Assembly: GCF_024127895.1 (NCBI RefSeq)
Contig: NZ_JAMYBK010000035.1
Location: forward strand, 1 to 44,679
Origin: Pseudomonas guariconensis
GTDB lineage: Bacteria; Pseudomonadota; Gammaproteobacteria; Pseudomonadales; Pseudomonadaceae
Direction of reading: 5' to 3'
DNA: 44,679 bases
A program made the position numbers and the translations under genes. Positions 14,798 to 23,402 of this stretch are shown here, in pieces (positions within the stretch are counted from its first letter, which is position 1; every line of letters begins with the position of its first letter). The notes beneath the pieces are model-generated. The model had not been told where the DNA came from. It did no database searches and worked only from the letters and a program-made list of their open reading frames with translations.

Positions 14798-14814
14798 TTG
14801 AAATGGAACTTCCG
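14798..14814. repeat. Direct repeat copy 1 flanking the RHH gene
   Basis: TTGAAATGGAACTTCCG, ending two bases from the RHH stop codon. It matches 15091-15107 (TTGACATGGAACTTCCG) at 16 of 17 positions in the same orientation, 293 bases away. Confidence 0.6.
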
Positions 14815-14816
14815 TT

Positions 14817-15017
14817 CTAGTTGAGCGGAAGCGAATCATCTTGGGCTCTTTCCTTGGGGGGAAAGCCGCTGGGTTGCTCATGCTCGTTCAGGTGATTCTT
14901 TATGAGCTTCCTGAGGATCTGCGATACGGTGAGGTCGACGGTCGCAGAAAGATCCTCTAGTTTTTTCTTGGTTGGCAGATCGATCAAGATCGTGAGGCGA
15001 ACGGTCTTTTTGTGCAT
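14817..15017 (-). CDS. Small ribbon-helix-helix (CopG/Arc-like) DNA-binding protein
   Basis: 66 residues. The pattern 'KTVRLTILIDLPTKKKLEDL' (beta strand then helix) and 'LTVSQILRKLIKNHL' (second helix) is that of ribbon-helix-helix regulators; the tail is charged and polar. AAAGGA lies about 7 bases before the ATG. A copy of a 17-base near-identical direct repeat lies just beyond each end of the gene, and an 8-bp inverted repeat lies in its leader, so it may regulate itself. No toxin partner is seen next to it. Confidence 0.7.
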   Translation of the reverse strand: MHKKTVRLTILIDLPTKKKLEDLSATVDLTVSQILRKLIKNHLNEHEQPSGFPPKERAQDDSLPLN

Positions 15018-15035
15018 GTGCGGTTCCTTTCTCTT

Positions 15036-15059
15036 CCGCAGCAGATACTCATGCTGCGG
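15036..15059. promoter_or_regulatory. Inverted repeat in the leader of the RHH gene
   Basis: CCGCAGCA (15036-15043) and TGCTGCGG (15052-15059) are perfect inverted copies with an 8-base spacer, about 20 bases before the RHH start. It fits an autoregulatory operator or an mRNA hairpin in the leader. Confidence 0.45.
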
Positions 15060-15090
15060 TCGGTTCTCCAGTGCCTGATGAATATGAGGC

Positions 15091-15107
15091 TTGACATGGA
15101 ACTTCCG
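15091..15107. repeat. Direct repeat copy 2 flanking the RHH gene
   Basis: TTGACATGGAACTTCCG, 73 bases upstream of the RHH start codon. See copy 1 at 14798. It could be an operator, or one end of a small inserted unit. Confidence 0.6.
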
Positions 15108-15339
15108 AGGCTCCGTGGGGACTATAATTCAACCGTGACAGATTTTCTACATGACTTAAAGCGCGTGTAGGCAATCATGTGTTGAATCGGTGTGCCCATA
15201 TGAGTGCCTTGTCCAACCGCACTCATGCCGCCGCGAGTGAATGTCCACAAGTTTCGAAGACATTCGTTCTGTTGGCGAACGGTCTCGTCGAATGGTCAAT
15301 GAACCTTTGTATACTGCACGCCTTGTTGCAGGAGTAATC

Positions 15340-17862
15340 ATGAGTTCGTTGCCCATCGATGCCGCCTTGCCGGCCCTTTTGAAAGCCCTCGGGGAACGTC
15401 ACGAGGTCGTGCTCCAGGCGCCGCCAGGGGCCGGTAAAACCACTCGCGTTCCGCTGGCGCTCCTTGACGAACCTTGGCTCAAGGCGCAGACCATCATCAT
15501 GCTCGAACCCCGGCGTCTGGCTGCACGCGCCGCAGCCGAGCGGATGGCGGCTGAACTCGGCGAGCGTGTAGGGGAGACGGTGGGTTACCGTATCCGCCTT
15601 GAAAGCAAGGTAGGCCCGAAGACACGCATCGAAGTCGTGACCGAAGGGATCCTGGCAAGGAGGCTGCAAGACGACCCCTCGCTGGATGGTGTGGGCCTGG
15701 TCATCTTCGACGAATTCCACCTTCGCAACCTGGACGCGGACCTGGCCTTGGCGCTCACGCTCAATGGGCGCGAACTCTTTCGCGATGATGTCCCGCTGAA
15801 GGTCCTGTTGATGTCGGCAACGCTGGACGGGGAGCGGCTTTCCCGACTGCTCGACGATGCCCCCATCGTGACCAGCGAAGGCCGGATGTACCCGGTCACG
15901 ACGGTCTGGAGCAAACCACAGCAGCCGGGTGATTACATCGAGCCCCGGGTCATCGCCGCGTGCCTCGATGCACTTGAAGAGCAGACCGGCAGCATGCTTG
16001 TCTTTCTGCCCGGCCAGGCAGAGATCCGTAGGGTCCTCACTGGCCTGCAAGACAGCCTCGATGACCCTCAAGACATCCTGCTCTGCCCACTGCATGGTGA
16101 ACTTGATCTCGACCAGCAGCGAGCGGCAATCGACCCAGCCCCTGCTGGAAAACGCAAAGTGGTGCTCGCCACGAACATCGCGGAAACCAGCATCACCATC
16201 GACGGCGTGCGCGTGGTGATCGACGCAGGCCTTGAGCGTGTGCCCCGGTTCGATCCACGAAGTGGCATGACCAGGCTCGACACACAGCGTATTTCCAAGG
16301 CGAGTGCCACGCAGCGGGCGGGGCGGGCAGGGCGGCTCGAGCCGGGGGTTTGCTATCGCTTGTGGTCCGAAGCCCAGCACGAGCAACTGGCGGGCTTTGG
16401 TTCGCCGGAGATTCAACAGGCCGACCTGGCGGGATTGGCCCTGCAGCTCGCGCGGTGGGGCGTTGAGCCGGACGAGCTCAAGTGGCTCGATGCTCCCCCG
16501 GCTGCGGCCTTTGCCCAGGCATGCGATCTATTGCGCCGGCTCCGGGCCCTGCAACCGGATGGACAATTGACCCGGCATGGCCAGGCGATGGCCGAGATGC
16601 CCGCTCATCCGCGTCTGGCCCACCTGCTATTGCGTGGTCATGAGCTGGGTTTGACGAATCTGGCATGCGATATCGCGGCCTTGCTGAGCGAGCGGGATAT
16701 CCAGCGCGGCGGCGGGGCCGACCTGCACGCTCGGTTGGCTGTCTTGTCTGGAGAGCAACGCGCCCAGCGCGGCGGGCAGGGGAGCGCCCAGCGAGCGAAG
16801 CAGTTGGCTAGGCAATACCGTTCGTTCTTGCGTGGGCCCACGGCTGACCGCGTGCCGGACCCTGCAAACCCGAAGTGGGTGGGCTGCCTGCTAGCGCTTG
16901 CCTACCCTGATCGCATTGCACGACAGCGGCGCGCCGGTGGCGCGGAGTACCGCCTTACCAATGGCCGGGCTGCGTTGTTCTCAGAGAGCGATGCGCTGAT
17001 GAAACACCCCTGGTTGGTGATCGCTGATCTGGGGAGCCGCCAGGGGCAACGGGACGAGCGTATCTATCTCGCGGCGGATCTGGATGAAACGCTGTTCGAC
17101 TCGGTCCTGAAAGAGCAGGTCAGCCAGGTGGACGCGCTGGATTGGGACGAGCGGGAAGGCGTGCTGCGGGCGGAGCGACAGCTCAAGGTCGGGGAACTGG
17201 TGCTTTCTTGCGCGCCGCTGGCCAACCTGGATGACGAAGCCCGTGTCCAGGCATTGATCGACTATATCCGGCGCAAGGGCCTCGAGCTGTTGCCCTGGAC
17301 GCCCGAGCTGCGCCAGTGGCAGGCACGTGTGGCACTGCTGCGTGACCTGGATCTGGAGAGCGGGGGGGCGAGTGAATGGCCGGATTTGCGTGATCAGGCG
17401 CTTCTGGCGTCCCTACGTGAGTGGCTTGGGCCCTACATTGGAAAGGTCACCCGGCTCAGCCACTTTGGCCAGCTCGACCTGGCATCGATTCTGCGCAACC
17501 TGTTGCCCTGGCCATTGCCGCAGCAACTCGATGTGCAAGCACCCCAGACGATCTCGGTGCCCTCGGGGTCGAATATTCGTATCGACTACAGCGAGCGTCC
17601 CCCCGTATTGGCGGTAAGGCTCCAGGAGTTGTTCGGCCTGGCGGACACACCGCGCATCGCCAATGGGCGGCAGGTGCTCAAGCTGCATTTGCTGTCGCCA
17701 GCGCGGCGCCCCGTGCAGGTCACCCAGGACCTGGAGAACTTCTGGAAATCGACCTATGCCGAGGTCAAGAAAGACCTGAAAGGCCGATACCCCAAGCACT
17801 ACTGGCCGGATGACCCGCTGGTAGCTGAGGCCACGGCACGGGCCAAGCCCAGGGGGACCTGA
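15340..17862 (+). CDS. hrpB: ATP-dependent helicase HrpB
   Basis: 840 residues, close to the normal length for HrpB (about 810-850). It is a DEAH/RHA-type superfamily 2 helicase. Motif I is APPGAGKTT (about residue 27), motif II DEFH, motif III MSATLDGERLSRLL, motif V 'LATNIAETSITIDGVRVVID' and motif VI QRAGRAGRLEPG. The HA2-like and HrpB-specific C-terminal regions follow, ending 'KHYWPDDPL', typical of the family. After DEFH this protein reads LRN, where I recall ERS in relatives. Start ATG 15340 is set by AGGAG six bases upstream; the frame stays open to ATG 15241 but without a ribosome site. Its cellular role is not well defined in most bacteria. Confidence 0.92.
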   Translation: MSSLPIDAALPALLKALGERHEVVLQAPPGAGKTTRVPLALLDEPWLKAQTIIMLEPRRLAARAAAERMAAELGERVGETVGYRIRLESKVGPKTRIEVVTEGILARRLQDDPSLDGVGLVIFDEFHLRNLDADLALALTLNGRELFRDDVPLKVLLMSATLDGERLSRLLDDAPIVTSEGRMYPVTTVWSKPQQPGDYIEPRVIAACLDALEEQTGSMLVFLPGQAEIRRVLTGLQDSLDDPQDILLCPLHGELDLDQQRAAIDPAPAGKRKVVLATNIAETSITIDGVRVVIDAGLERVPRFDPRSGMTRLDTQRISKASATQRAGRAGRLEPGVCYRLWSEAQHEQLAGFGSPEIQQADLAGLALQLARWGVEPDELKWLDAPPAAAFAQACDLLRRLRALQPDGQLTRHGQAMAEMPAHPRLAHLLLRGHELGLTNLACDIAALLSERDIQRGGGADLHARLAVLSGEQRAQRGGQGSAQRAKQLARQYRSFLRGPTADRVPDPANPKWVGCLLALAYPDRIARQRRAGGAEYRLTNGRAALFSESDALMKHPWLVIADLGSRQGQRDERIYLAADLDETLFDSVLKEQVSQVDALDWDEREGVLRAERQLKVGELVLSCAPLANLDDEARVQALIDYIRRKGLELLPWTPELRQWQARVALLRDLDLESGGASEWPDLRDQALLASLREWLGPYIGKVTRLSHFGQLDLASILRNLLPWPLPQQLDVQAPQTISVPSGSNIRIDYSERPPVLAVRLQELFGLADTPRIANGRQVLKLHLLSPARRPVQVTQDLENFWKSTYAEVKKDLKGRYPKHYWPDDPLVAEATARAKPRGT

Positions 17863-17871
17863 GCTCCTGTC

Positions 17872-17904
17872 GCCGGGGTGCTTGCGTTGGTGCAAGCCCC
17901 CGGC
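17872..17904. terminator. Bidirectional hairpin between hrpB and the convergent gene
   Basis: GCCGGGGTGCTTGC pairs with GCAAGCCCCCGGC around GTTGGT with one bulge. It sits 10 bases after the hrpB stop and 8 bases from the end of the minus-strand gene at 17913, so it can terminate both. Confidence 0.65.
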
Positions 17905-17912
17905 GCTACCGA

Positions 17913-18416
17913 TCAGTCCACGCGCTCGATCAGGAACTCGTGGACCTCACCTTCCTGGACATTCAGCAGGTAGTAGGTCCCCGGCTCATGGTGCGGGGTA
18001 TCCATGATGGCCTTGACCTGCTGGCCCTGGTGGTCCCGCCAGCGGCAATGCAAGCCTTGTTCGGTCCAGTTCAGGGTTTCCAGCTTCCAGAAGTCGGTGA
18101 CCTCGGCATGCTTGTACAGCCCCAGGTAGCCATTGAGGCTGATGCCCAGTTTCTTGTCCGCGTGGCGGCCGGTGCCGCGGATACTGAAGTGATGGCGGTT
18201 CTCGGTTTGCGACAGGAAGGTGAAATGAAAGACCGGGGAGTCGGCCTGTCCGCCTGCTTGCAGCCAATCATCCTGCGGGGCGAATCCCCAGCTGAACTTG
18301 TCGGTGCTACGGCTGAGCCGCAGCGGCACCCGTCGGTTATCGACCAGCATGTAGATCTTGCCGCGAAATGCTTCGATCGTCTCGGCGACGAGCACTGGTT
18401 CATGAGCGTCTGTCAT
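17913..18416 (-). CDS. Conserved hypothetical protein, 167 residues
   Basis: The ATG at 18416 has GGAGA five bases upstream; longer starts lack such a site. The protein is soluble, without signal or membrane segment, and rich in Trp, His and aromatic residues in beta-like strands ('KIYMLVDNRRVPLRLSRS', 'FSWGFAPQDDWLQAGG', 'HHFSIRGTGRHADKKLGISL', 'WTEQGLHCRWRDHQGQQVKA'). The end 'TYYLLNVQEGEVHEFLIERV' suggests a beta-sandwich. I do not recognise the family. It is followed on the same strand by the EEP gene's neighbours only at a distance (105 bases), so cotranscription is uncertain. Confidence 0.7.
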   Translation of the reverse strand: MTDAHEPVLVAETIEAFRGKIYMLVDNRRVPLRLSRSTDKFSWGFAPQDDWLQAGGQADSPVFHFTFLSQTENRHHFSIRGTGRHADKKLGISLNGYLGLYKHAEVTDFWKLETLNWTEQGLHCRWRDHQGQQVKAIMDTPHHEPGTYYLLNVQEGEVHEFLIERVD

Positions 18417-18521
18417 GGGAGTCTCCTTGTCCATTCGATGGCAGCACCGTGCTGCACCGTCGGCGATTCTGGCGGCCGACGGGGATCGATGGCGCAAGGA
18501 AGGTTTGCTTCGAGAGTCGTT

Positions 18522-19607
18522 TCAGTCGCGGCGATGGGGCGGTAGCTGCAGCCGAGCCACGAGCGGCAGGTGGTCGGAGATCTGCAGGGTGTCCTGCTGC
18601 AGCACCTGGGCCTGGAGCCGCTGCAACCTGGGGCTGTGCAGCAGGTAGTCGAGAGTGCGGTCGGGCCCGCTGGCGGCCGGGTCGTTGGGGTAGTGCGTGA
18701 GCCAGGCGCTGCGATCGGCCCCGCTGGCCTCGGCGTTGCTGGGAATCATCGGGTACTTGTCCCAGAGCAGGTGCAGGTCGCTGTCGGCGGGGTAGTTGCC
18801 GCGCTGTGCCGGTGGCAGGCGACGGTACTGGCCCAGGGGCAGGAGATTGAAGTCGCCACCGATCAGCCAGGACGTGCCCTGGCCTTCCAGGCGGTCGAGG
18901 ACCTTGGCCAGGTGCGCCACCTGGCTCTGCTGCAGGTCGCTGCCGGGCCGGTAGGGTGAGAGCTGGGTGTTGAGCACCGCCAGGCGGCCACCACCCTGCA
19001 CCGGCAGGTAGCTGACCAGCAGGGCCGGTTGCGGTTCCAGCAGGCGGTTCAAGGCATTGCTGGCGGCGGAGGGTAGTTGCAGGCGCTCGGCCTTGGCGAT
19101 CGGGTAGCGGCTAAGGGTGGCCAGGGTGCGGCCAACGTTGCCGGCAATGTGCCAGTCGGGCACGAAGTCGGCCTTCCAGTCGTAGGCCTGGACCGCGCAG
19201 GGGTAGAGATCGGCGAGGCGCTCGCGCAACAGGGCCAGCTGGTCCTGGTAACCGGTGGCCTTGGCGCCTTTGTCCAGCTCCTGGAGCAGGACGATGTCAG
19301 GCTGTTCGGCGCGGATCACCCGGCTCACTTCGTCGAGGTTGAAGGCCAGGTCCTCGGCACTCGGGCGGGTGTCGCTGCCGCGGCCCTGGTCGTACCAGAA
19401 CACGTAGCGCTTGCCGGCCAGGTACTGCACGTTCCAGGTCATCACCTTGAGCGCCTGCCCAGGTAGCAGCGGCGGGCTGGCGCCGTGGCAGGCAACCGCC
19501 ACGGGTTCGCGGGGGGAGGGCTGCCAGCCCAGGTGATCGGCAAGCAGCCAGAGCACGGCCAGCAACAGGAGCAGGGACAGCAGGGCGTTGCGCAGTAGAC
19601 GGATCAT
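18522..19607 (-). CDS. Endonuclease/exonuclease/phosphatase (EEP) family protein, membrane-anchored
   Basis: 361 residues from ATG 19607. An N-terminal hydrophobic helix (LLRNALLSLLLLLAVLWLLA) should anchor or export the enzyme. EEP motifs appear in order: MTWNVQYL (metal-binding Asn), LLQELDKG (catalytic Glu), 'IAGNVGRTLATLSRYPI', GGDFNLLP (Asp and Asn) and SDHLPLVARL (terminal Asp-His). The family hydrolyses phosphodiesters in nucleic acids or phospholipids and some phosphomonoesters; the substrate here is not known. The gene begins 61 bases after the YciC-like gene on the same strand and is probably in one unit with it. Confidence 0.85.
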   Translation of the reverse strand: MIRLLRNALLSLLLLLAVLWLLADHLGWQPSPREPVAVACHGASPPLLPGQALKVMTWNVQYLAGKRYVFWYDQGRGSDTRPSAEDLAFNLDEVSRVIRAEQPDIVLLQELDKGAKATGYQDQLALLRERLADLYPCAVQAYDWKADFVPDWHIAGNVGRTLATLSRYPIAKAERLQLPSAASNALNRLLEPQPALLVSYLPVQGGGRLAVLNTQLSPYRPGSDLQQSQVAHLAKVLDRLEGQGTSWLIGGDFNLLPLGQYRRLPPAQRGNYPADSDLHLLWDKYPMIPSNAEASGADRSAWLTHYPNDPAASGPDRTLDYLLHSPRLQRLQAQVLQQDTLQISDHLPLVARLQLPPHRRD

Positions 19608-19668
19608 CGGCTCGGCTTGTCGGTGCAGGTGGCGCCAGCATAACCGAGCCGTTCGTCGGTGAGCCAGT

Positions 19669-20325
19669 TCAGGCGCTGGCTTCGCTCTCCAGCAGCATGA
19701 ACAGGCGGTACAGCACCACACCGCTGAACAGTTGCAGGAAGCCGCTCAGGCTGTCCAGGGCCAGTTGCAGGCCCGGCTGGGGCTCGGGGAACACTGTCAG
19801 CAGCAGCCCGTCGAGCAGCCACAGCGGCGCCAGCACGGCGAGCACGCAGGCCAGGATGCGCATGAAGTGCCCGGTGGTCATCCTGGCGCTCTCGCGCATG
19901 GCCTGCACCACCGGCAGCCCGCGCAGCACCAGCAGGTATTCGGCGAACACCAGGTTGATCATGATCCACACCCCCGGGAAGATGAACAGCGCCAGGCCCG
20001 CCATGATCAGCAGCGAGCTGATCAGGATCAGCAGCGCCAGCGCAGGCCACAGTTGCACGGCGCGGGCGAACAGGTTGCGCTTGGCGATGTCCTGGCCGTT
20101 GCTGCGGGTGTCGAGGTAGAGGATCAGGGCCGCGCTGTAAAGCGGGTAGAACAGCAGGCTCACCAGCATGCCGTAGGCGGGCGAGCCCTGGTCGCCCAGC
20201 TGGCGGTCGAGCAGTTGGGTGCACAGGGCTTCGAGCATCACCAGCGGCAGGCAGAGTTGGAGGATGCTCGCCAGATGGCGGCGGAAAAAATACAGGGAAT
20301 CGCGCAGGACGCTCAGCGGGTTCAT
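19669..20325 (-). CDS. YciC/UPF0259-like inner membrane protein
   Basis: 218 residues with about five to six membrane segments ('HLASILQLCLPLVMLEALC', 'MLVSLLFYPLYSAALILYL', 'LWPALALLILISSLLIMAGL', 'MRILACVLAVLAPLWLLDG', 'FSGVVLYRLFMLLESE'). The N-terminal 'NPLSVLRDSLYFFRRHLASI' and the motif 'FAEYLLVLRGLPVVQAMRES' fit the YciC family, whose function is not established. It is the first gene of a likely two-gene unit with the EEP enzyme. Confidence 0.8.
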   Translation of the reverse strand: MNPLSVLRDSLYFFRRHLASILQLCLPLVMLEALCTQLLDRQLGDQGSPAYGMLVSLLFYPLYSAALILYLDTRSNGQDIAKRNLFARAVQLWPALALLILISSLLIMAGLALFIFPGVWIMINLVFAEYLLVLRGLPVVQAMRESARMTTGHFMRILACVLAVLAPLWLLDGLLLTVFPEPQPGLQLALDSLSGFLQLFSGVVLYRLFMLLESEASA

Positions 20326-20475
20326 CGGTCAGGATCGCATGGCAGAAAAAGCAGGGCGTCACTTTAGCCCACAGCCTTTGCTGAAAAAAGTTTCACGGCC
20401 TCGATGATTGAATCGCGTGGCTGTGCACCCCATCTTTGACGCGACCACACAGGCCACTGACGTATGAGGTAGCCC

Positions 20476-21195
20476 ATGAACACTGAAGAACGAACCCTGA
20501 TCGACGGCCTGTTCGGCCGCATCAAGCAAGCCGAGGCTGCAAGCCAGCCGCGTGACGCCCAGGCGCAGGCGTGCATCGAGGAGCACCTGCGCCAGCAGCC
20601 GGCGGCGCCGTACTACATGGCCCAGGCGATCCTGGTCCAGGAGGCCGCGATCGAGCGTCTGGACGAGCGGAACAAGCAGCTCGAGGCCGAGCTGAAGCAG
20701 GCCAAGGCCCAGCTCGAGGCTACCCGTGGCAGCAATGCCGGTGGCGGTTTCCTGTCGAGCATCTTTGGCGCAGGGGCCCGCAGCCCGGCTCCGCAGCCGC
20801 AGCGCCCGGCGGCCTCCGGTGGTGGCTGGCGTGAGCCGAGCGCGCCGGGCTTCAACCGGCCGGGAGCGTCGGCCTTCAATGCCGCCCCCGCCCGCAGCGG
20901 CGCCGGCAGCTTCCTCGGCGGTGCCATGCAGACCGCTGCCGGCGTGGCGGGCGGCGTATTGCTGGCGCAGGGCATCAGCAGCCTGTTCAACCATCACGCG
21001 CAGCCCGAGGAAGTGGTCGAGGTCATCAAGGAAGAACCGGCGCCGGCCAGCGACAGCGGCGGCTGGAACGACCAGGAGGTCCAGCGCCAGGTCGCCGACA
21101 ACGGTGACCCGGGCTATGACCAGGGCGGCTTCATGGACAGCGACTATGGCAGCGACGGTGGCGGGTTCTTCTCCGACGACGACACGTTCGTCTGA
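20476..21195 (+). CDS. DUF2076 family protein
   Basis: 239 residues. It begins 'NTEERTLIDGLFGRIKQAE', the start typical of DUF2076, followed by a coiled-coil stretch (about 50-80, 'RLDERNKQLEAELKQAKAQL'), a Gly/Pro/Ala-rich middle with 'GFLSSIFG' and a glycine-rich hydrophobic segment (GGAMQTAAGVAGGVLLAQGI), and a very acidic Gly/Asp/Ser tail. GAGGTAG lies about 6 bases before the ATG. The family is described as periplasmic or envelope-linked, but no clear signal peptide is seen here and the function is unknown. Confidence 0.82.
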   Translation: MNTEERTLIDGLFGRIKQAEAASQPRDAQAQACIEEHLRQQPAAPYYMAQAILVQEAAIERLDERNKQLEAELKQAKAQLEATRGSNAGGGFLSSIFGAGARSPAPQPQRPAASGGGWREPSAPGFNRPGASAFNAAPARSGAGSFLGGAMQTAAGVAGGVLLAQGISSLFNHHAQPEEVVEVIKEEPAPASDSGGWNDQEVQRQVADNGDPGYDQGGFMDSDYGSDGGGFFSDDDTFV

Positions 21196-21286
21196 GGGCT
21201 CTGGCATACTGCTGGCCTTCAAGGGGGCCGTGCGCCCCCATCACGACGCAAGGCCGCCGTCACAGGCCTGACCTGCCAGAGGGTTC

Positions 21287-21769
21287 ATGGTGAAGAAAAT
21301 CGCATTGTTCGCCGATGTGCAGAACCTCTACTACACCGTGCGCCAGGCCCACGGCTGCCATTTCGACTATGCCGCGCTGTGGGCCGATGTCAGTCGCCAG
21401 GGCCAGATCGTCGAGGCGGTGGCCTATGCGATCGACCGTGGCGACAGCAAGCAGCAACAGTTCCAGCAGATCCTGCGCAACCTTGGTTTCGAGGTGCGTC
21501 TAAAACCGTTCATCCAGCGTAGCGACGGTTCGGCCAAGGGTGACTGGGACGTGGGCATCACCCTCGATGTGATCGATGCCGCCGCCCGGGTCGACCAGGT
21601 GGTACTGGCCTCTGGCGATGGCGACTTCGACCTGCTGCTGGAGCGGGTGATCCAGCGCCATGGCACCGAGGCCGTGGTCTATGGCGTGCCGGGGCTCACC
21701 GCGCTATCGCTGATCCGTGCTGCCAGTCGCTATGTGCCGATCGAAGGGCAGTTGTTGTTGCGGCATTGA
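21287..21769 (+). CDS. NYN-domain (PIN-like, LabA/DUF88) protein
   Basis: 160 residues. The NYN fold is shown by 'KKIALFADVQNLYYTVRQ' (first acidic residue and Asn), 'KGDWDVGITLDVIDAA' (Asp pair) and 'VVLASGDGDFDLLLERVI' (third acidic cluster), then 'VVYGVPGLTALSLIRAA'. These are the metal-binding acids of PIN-like RNases. It lies 91 bases after the DUF2076 gene in the same direction. Target RNA unknown. Confidence 0.85.
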   Translation: MVKKIALFADVQNLYYTVRQAHGCHFDYAALWADVSRQGQIVEAVAYAIDRGDSKQQQFQQILRNLGFEVRLKPFIQRSDGSAKGDWDVGITLDVIDAAARVDQVVLASGDGDFDLLLERVIQRHGTEAVVYGVPGLTALSLIRAASRYVPIEGQLLLRH

Positions 21770-21812
21770 TCCCGCCCATTCGCGCATAGGCTGGAACGGT
21801 CAACCACGCAAC

Positions 21813-22271
21813 TCAGGCCTTCCTGCCATTGCTTTCCAGGTGATCGAGCGGCACGCGCCGTTCCACCGCGCTGGAGAGGATGATCGAGGTCTTGCTGAAG
21901 CCCAACTGCGAGACCTGGTTGATCAGCGCCTCCAGCTCATTCATCGAGGCGACCGCCGCCTGCATGATCACGCAAGGATCCCCCGTGACCCGGTGGCATT
22001 CGGTGAGCTGGGGAATGCGCGTCAGGGCTTCGTAGGCCTGCTGGTTGCCGTGGCTGGCCAGGCGCAGCTCGATCACGCACTGGATCGGCAAACCGATCTT
22101 CTCCAGGTCGACCTTGGCCGAATAACCGGTGATCACACCGCTGGCCTCCAGCTTGGCCACCCGTTCGGCCACCGCCGGGGCGGATAGATTCACCTGGCGC
22201 GCCAGTTGCGCGTAGGTGGCCCGGCCGTTTTCCAGCAGGGCGGCGAGGAGCATGCGATCGTACTTGTCCAT
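21813..22271 (-). CDS. Lrp/AsnC-family transcriptional regulator
   Basis: 152 residues from ATG 22271; an upstream in-frame start adds six residues. N-terminal winged helix 'LDKYDRMLLAALLENGRATY'-like opening (here MDKYDRMLLAALLENGR), 'AQLARQVNLSAPAVAERVAK' recognition helix, then 'GVITGYSAKVDLEKIGLPI' and an alpha/beta RAM domain with 'ECHRVTGDPCVIMQAAVAS'. Lrp proteins sense amino acids through the RAM domain. The gene is divergent from an EamA exporter (156 bases between starts), which makes control of that exporter likely. Confidence 0.9.
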   Translation of the reverse strand: MDKYDRMLLAALLENGRATYAQLARQVNLSAPAVAERVAKLEASGVITGYSAKVDLEKIGLPIQCVIELRLASHGNQQAYEALTRIPQLTECHRVTGDPCVIMQAAVASMNELEALINQVSQLGFSKTSIILSSAVERRVPLDHLESNGRKA

Positions 22272-22427
22272 GGCACTTCCAGTGGTCACTTTGTAATCGA
22301 CGGAAAAGTGGTCTTACAACCATGCTTTGCAAAGTGTACGGCTGATTTAAACCTGTTTTGTAACTTAAGTTTGCGCAGGGGCCTTTCTAAACTAAGTCAC
22401 CCGTAAACGGATTTCGAGTTCTTTCCC

Positions 22428-23348
22428 ATGCCTGCCTCCCGTCGCTTCCCGCTGCTGCTCATCGGTGCCTTCCTGGCCTTGTACCTGGTCTGGGGCTCGA
22501 CCTACCTGTTCATCAAGATCGGTGTCGAGTCTTGGCCGCCGATGCTGATGGCAGGTGTGCGCTTCATCATCGCCGGCAGCCTGCTCTACGGCTTCCTGCG
22601 CTGGCGCGGGGTGCCCGCGCCGACCTGGGCGCAATGGCGCGCGGCGGGGGCGATCGGTTTCCTGTTGCTCAGTTGCGGCAATGGTGGCGTGACCCTGGCC
22701 GAACATGCCGGGGTCGCTTCGGGCGTGGCCGCCTTGGCGGTGGCCACGGTGCCGCTGTTCACCTTGTTGTTCGGCCTGCTGTTCGGCCAGCGCAACTCGC
22801 GCCTGGAGTGGGCGGGGATCTTCCTTGGCCTGGCCGGCATTGGCTTGCTCAACCTTGGGTCCAACCTGCAAGCCAGCCCCATGGGCGCGGCGCTGATCCT
22901 GTTCGCCGCGGCGTCCTGGGCCTTCGGTTCGGTATGGAGCAAGACCCTGCCGCTGCCCCAGGGTGCCATGGCCAGTGCCGCCGAGATGCTGGTAGGCGGC
23001 GCTGCGCTGTTGATCGGCAGTGCCGTCAGCGGCGAGCGCCTGACCCAGATGCCCACTGTCGCAGGTTGGGGTGCGCTGGCCTACCTGGTGTTCTTCGGCT
23101 CGATCCTGGCCTTCAGCTCCTACATGTACCTGCTCAAGCACGTACGCCCGGCGGCGGCCACCAGCTATGCCTACGTCAACCCGGCGGTGGCGGTGCTACT
23201 GGGGATCGTCTTCGCCGGCGAGCGCATCGGCGCCGAGGAGTGCGTGGCGATGGCGGTGATCATTGGGGCGGTGGTGCTGATCGGGTTGCCGCAATGGCGC
23301 AAGGTGCCCGAGACGCCCGCGCCGCTGAAGGGCGAAATGTGCAAGTAG
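22428..23348 (+). CDS. EamA/DMT-family exporter (YedA-like)
   Basis: 306 residues with ten predicted membrane helices in two EamA halves. The start 'LLLIGAFLALYLVWGSTYLF' and 'RFIIAGSLLYGFLRWRG' match the YedA branch. The second half ends 'YAYVNPAVAVLLGIVFAGE'. The family exports small metabolites such as amino acids. The divergent Lrp-type regulator suggests an amino-acid-like substrate. No good ribosome site is seen before ATG 22428. Confidence 0.88.
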   Translation: MPASRRFPLLLIGAFLALYLVWGSTYLFIKIGVESWPPMLMAGVRFIIAGSLLYGFLRWRGVPAPTWAQWRAAGAIGFLLLSCGNGGVTLAEHAGVASGVAALAVATVPLFTLLFGLLFGQRNSRLEWAGIFLGLAGIGLLNLGSNLQASPMGAALILFAAASWAFGSVWSKTLPLPQGAMASAAEMLVGGAALLIGSAVSGERLTQMPTVAGWGALAYLVFFGSILAFSSYMYLLKHVRPAAATSYAYVNPAVAVLLGIVFAGERIGAEECVAMAVIIGAVVLIGLPQWRKVPETPAPLKGEMCK

Positions 23349-23402
23349 GGCGGGGCGTTGCGGTAAACTGCCGGCTTCGCTGAACCCCCTGACGGTATTG
23401 CC

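Larger units (their letters stand above)
15018..15339. other. Intergenic region between divergent RHH and hrpB genes
   Basis: 322 bases. It holds the inverted repeat at 15036-15059, direct repeat copy 2 at 15091-15107, and a TATACT (15310-15315) 25 bases before hrpB that could be its -10 box. I see no convincing -35 box at the right distance. No small gene is evident; the open frame upstream of hrpB is only an extension of it. Confidence 0.5.

Noticed and set aside
15091..15128. TTGACA and TATAAT that look like a consensus promoter before hrpB
   Set aside because: The spacing is 26 bases, too long for sigma-70. TTGACA is part of the direct repeat.
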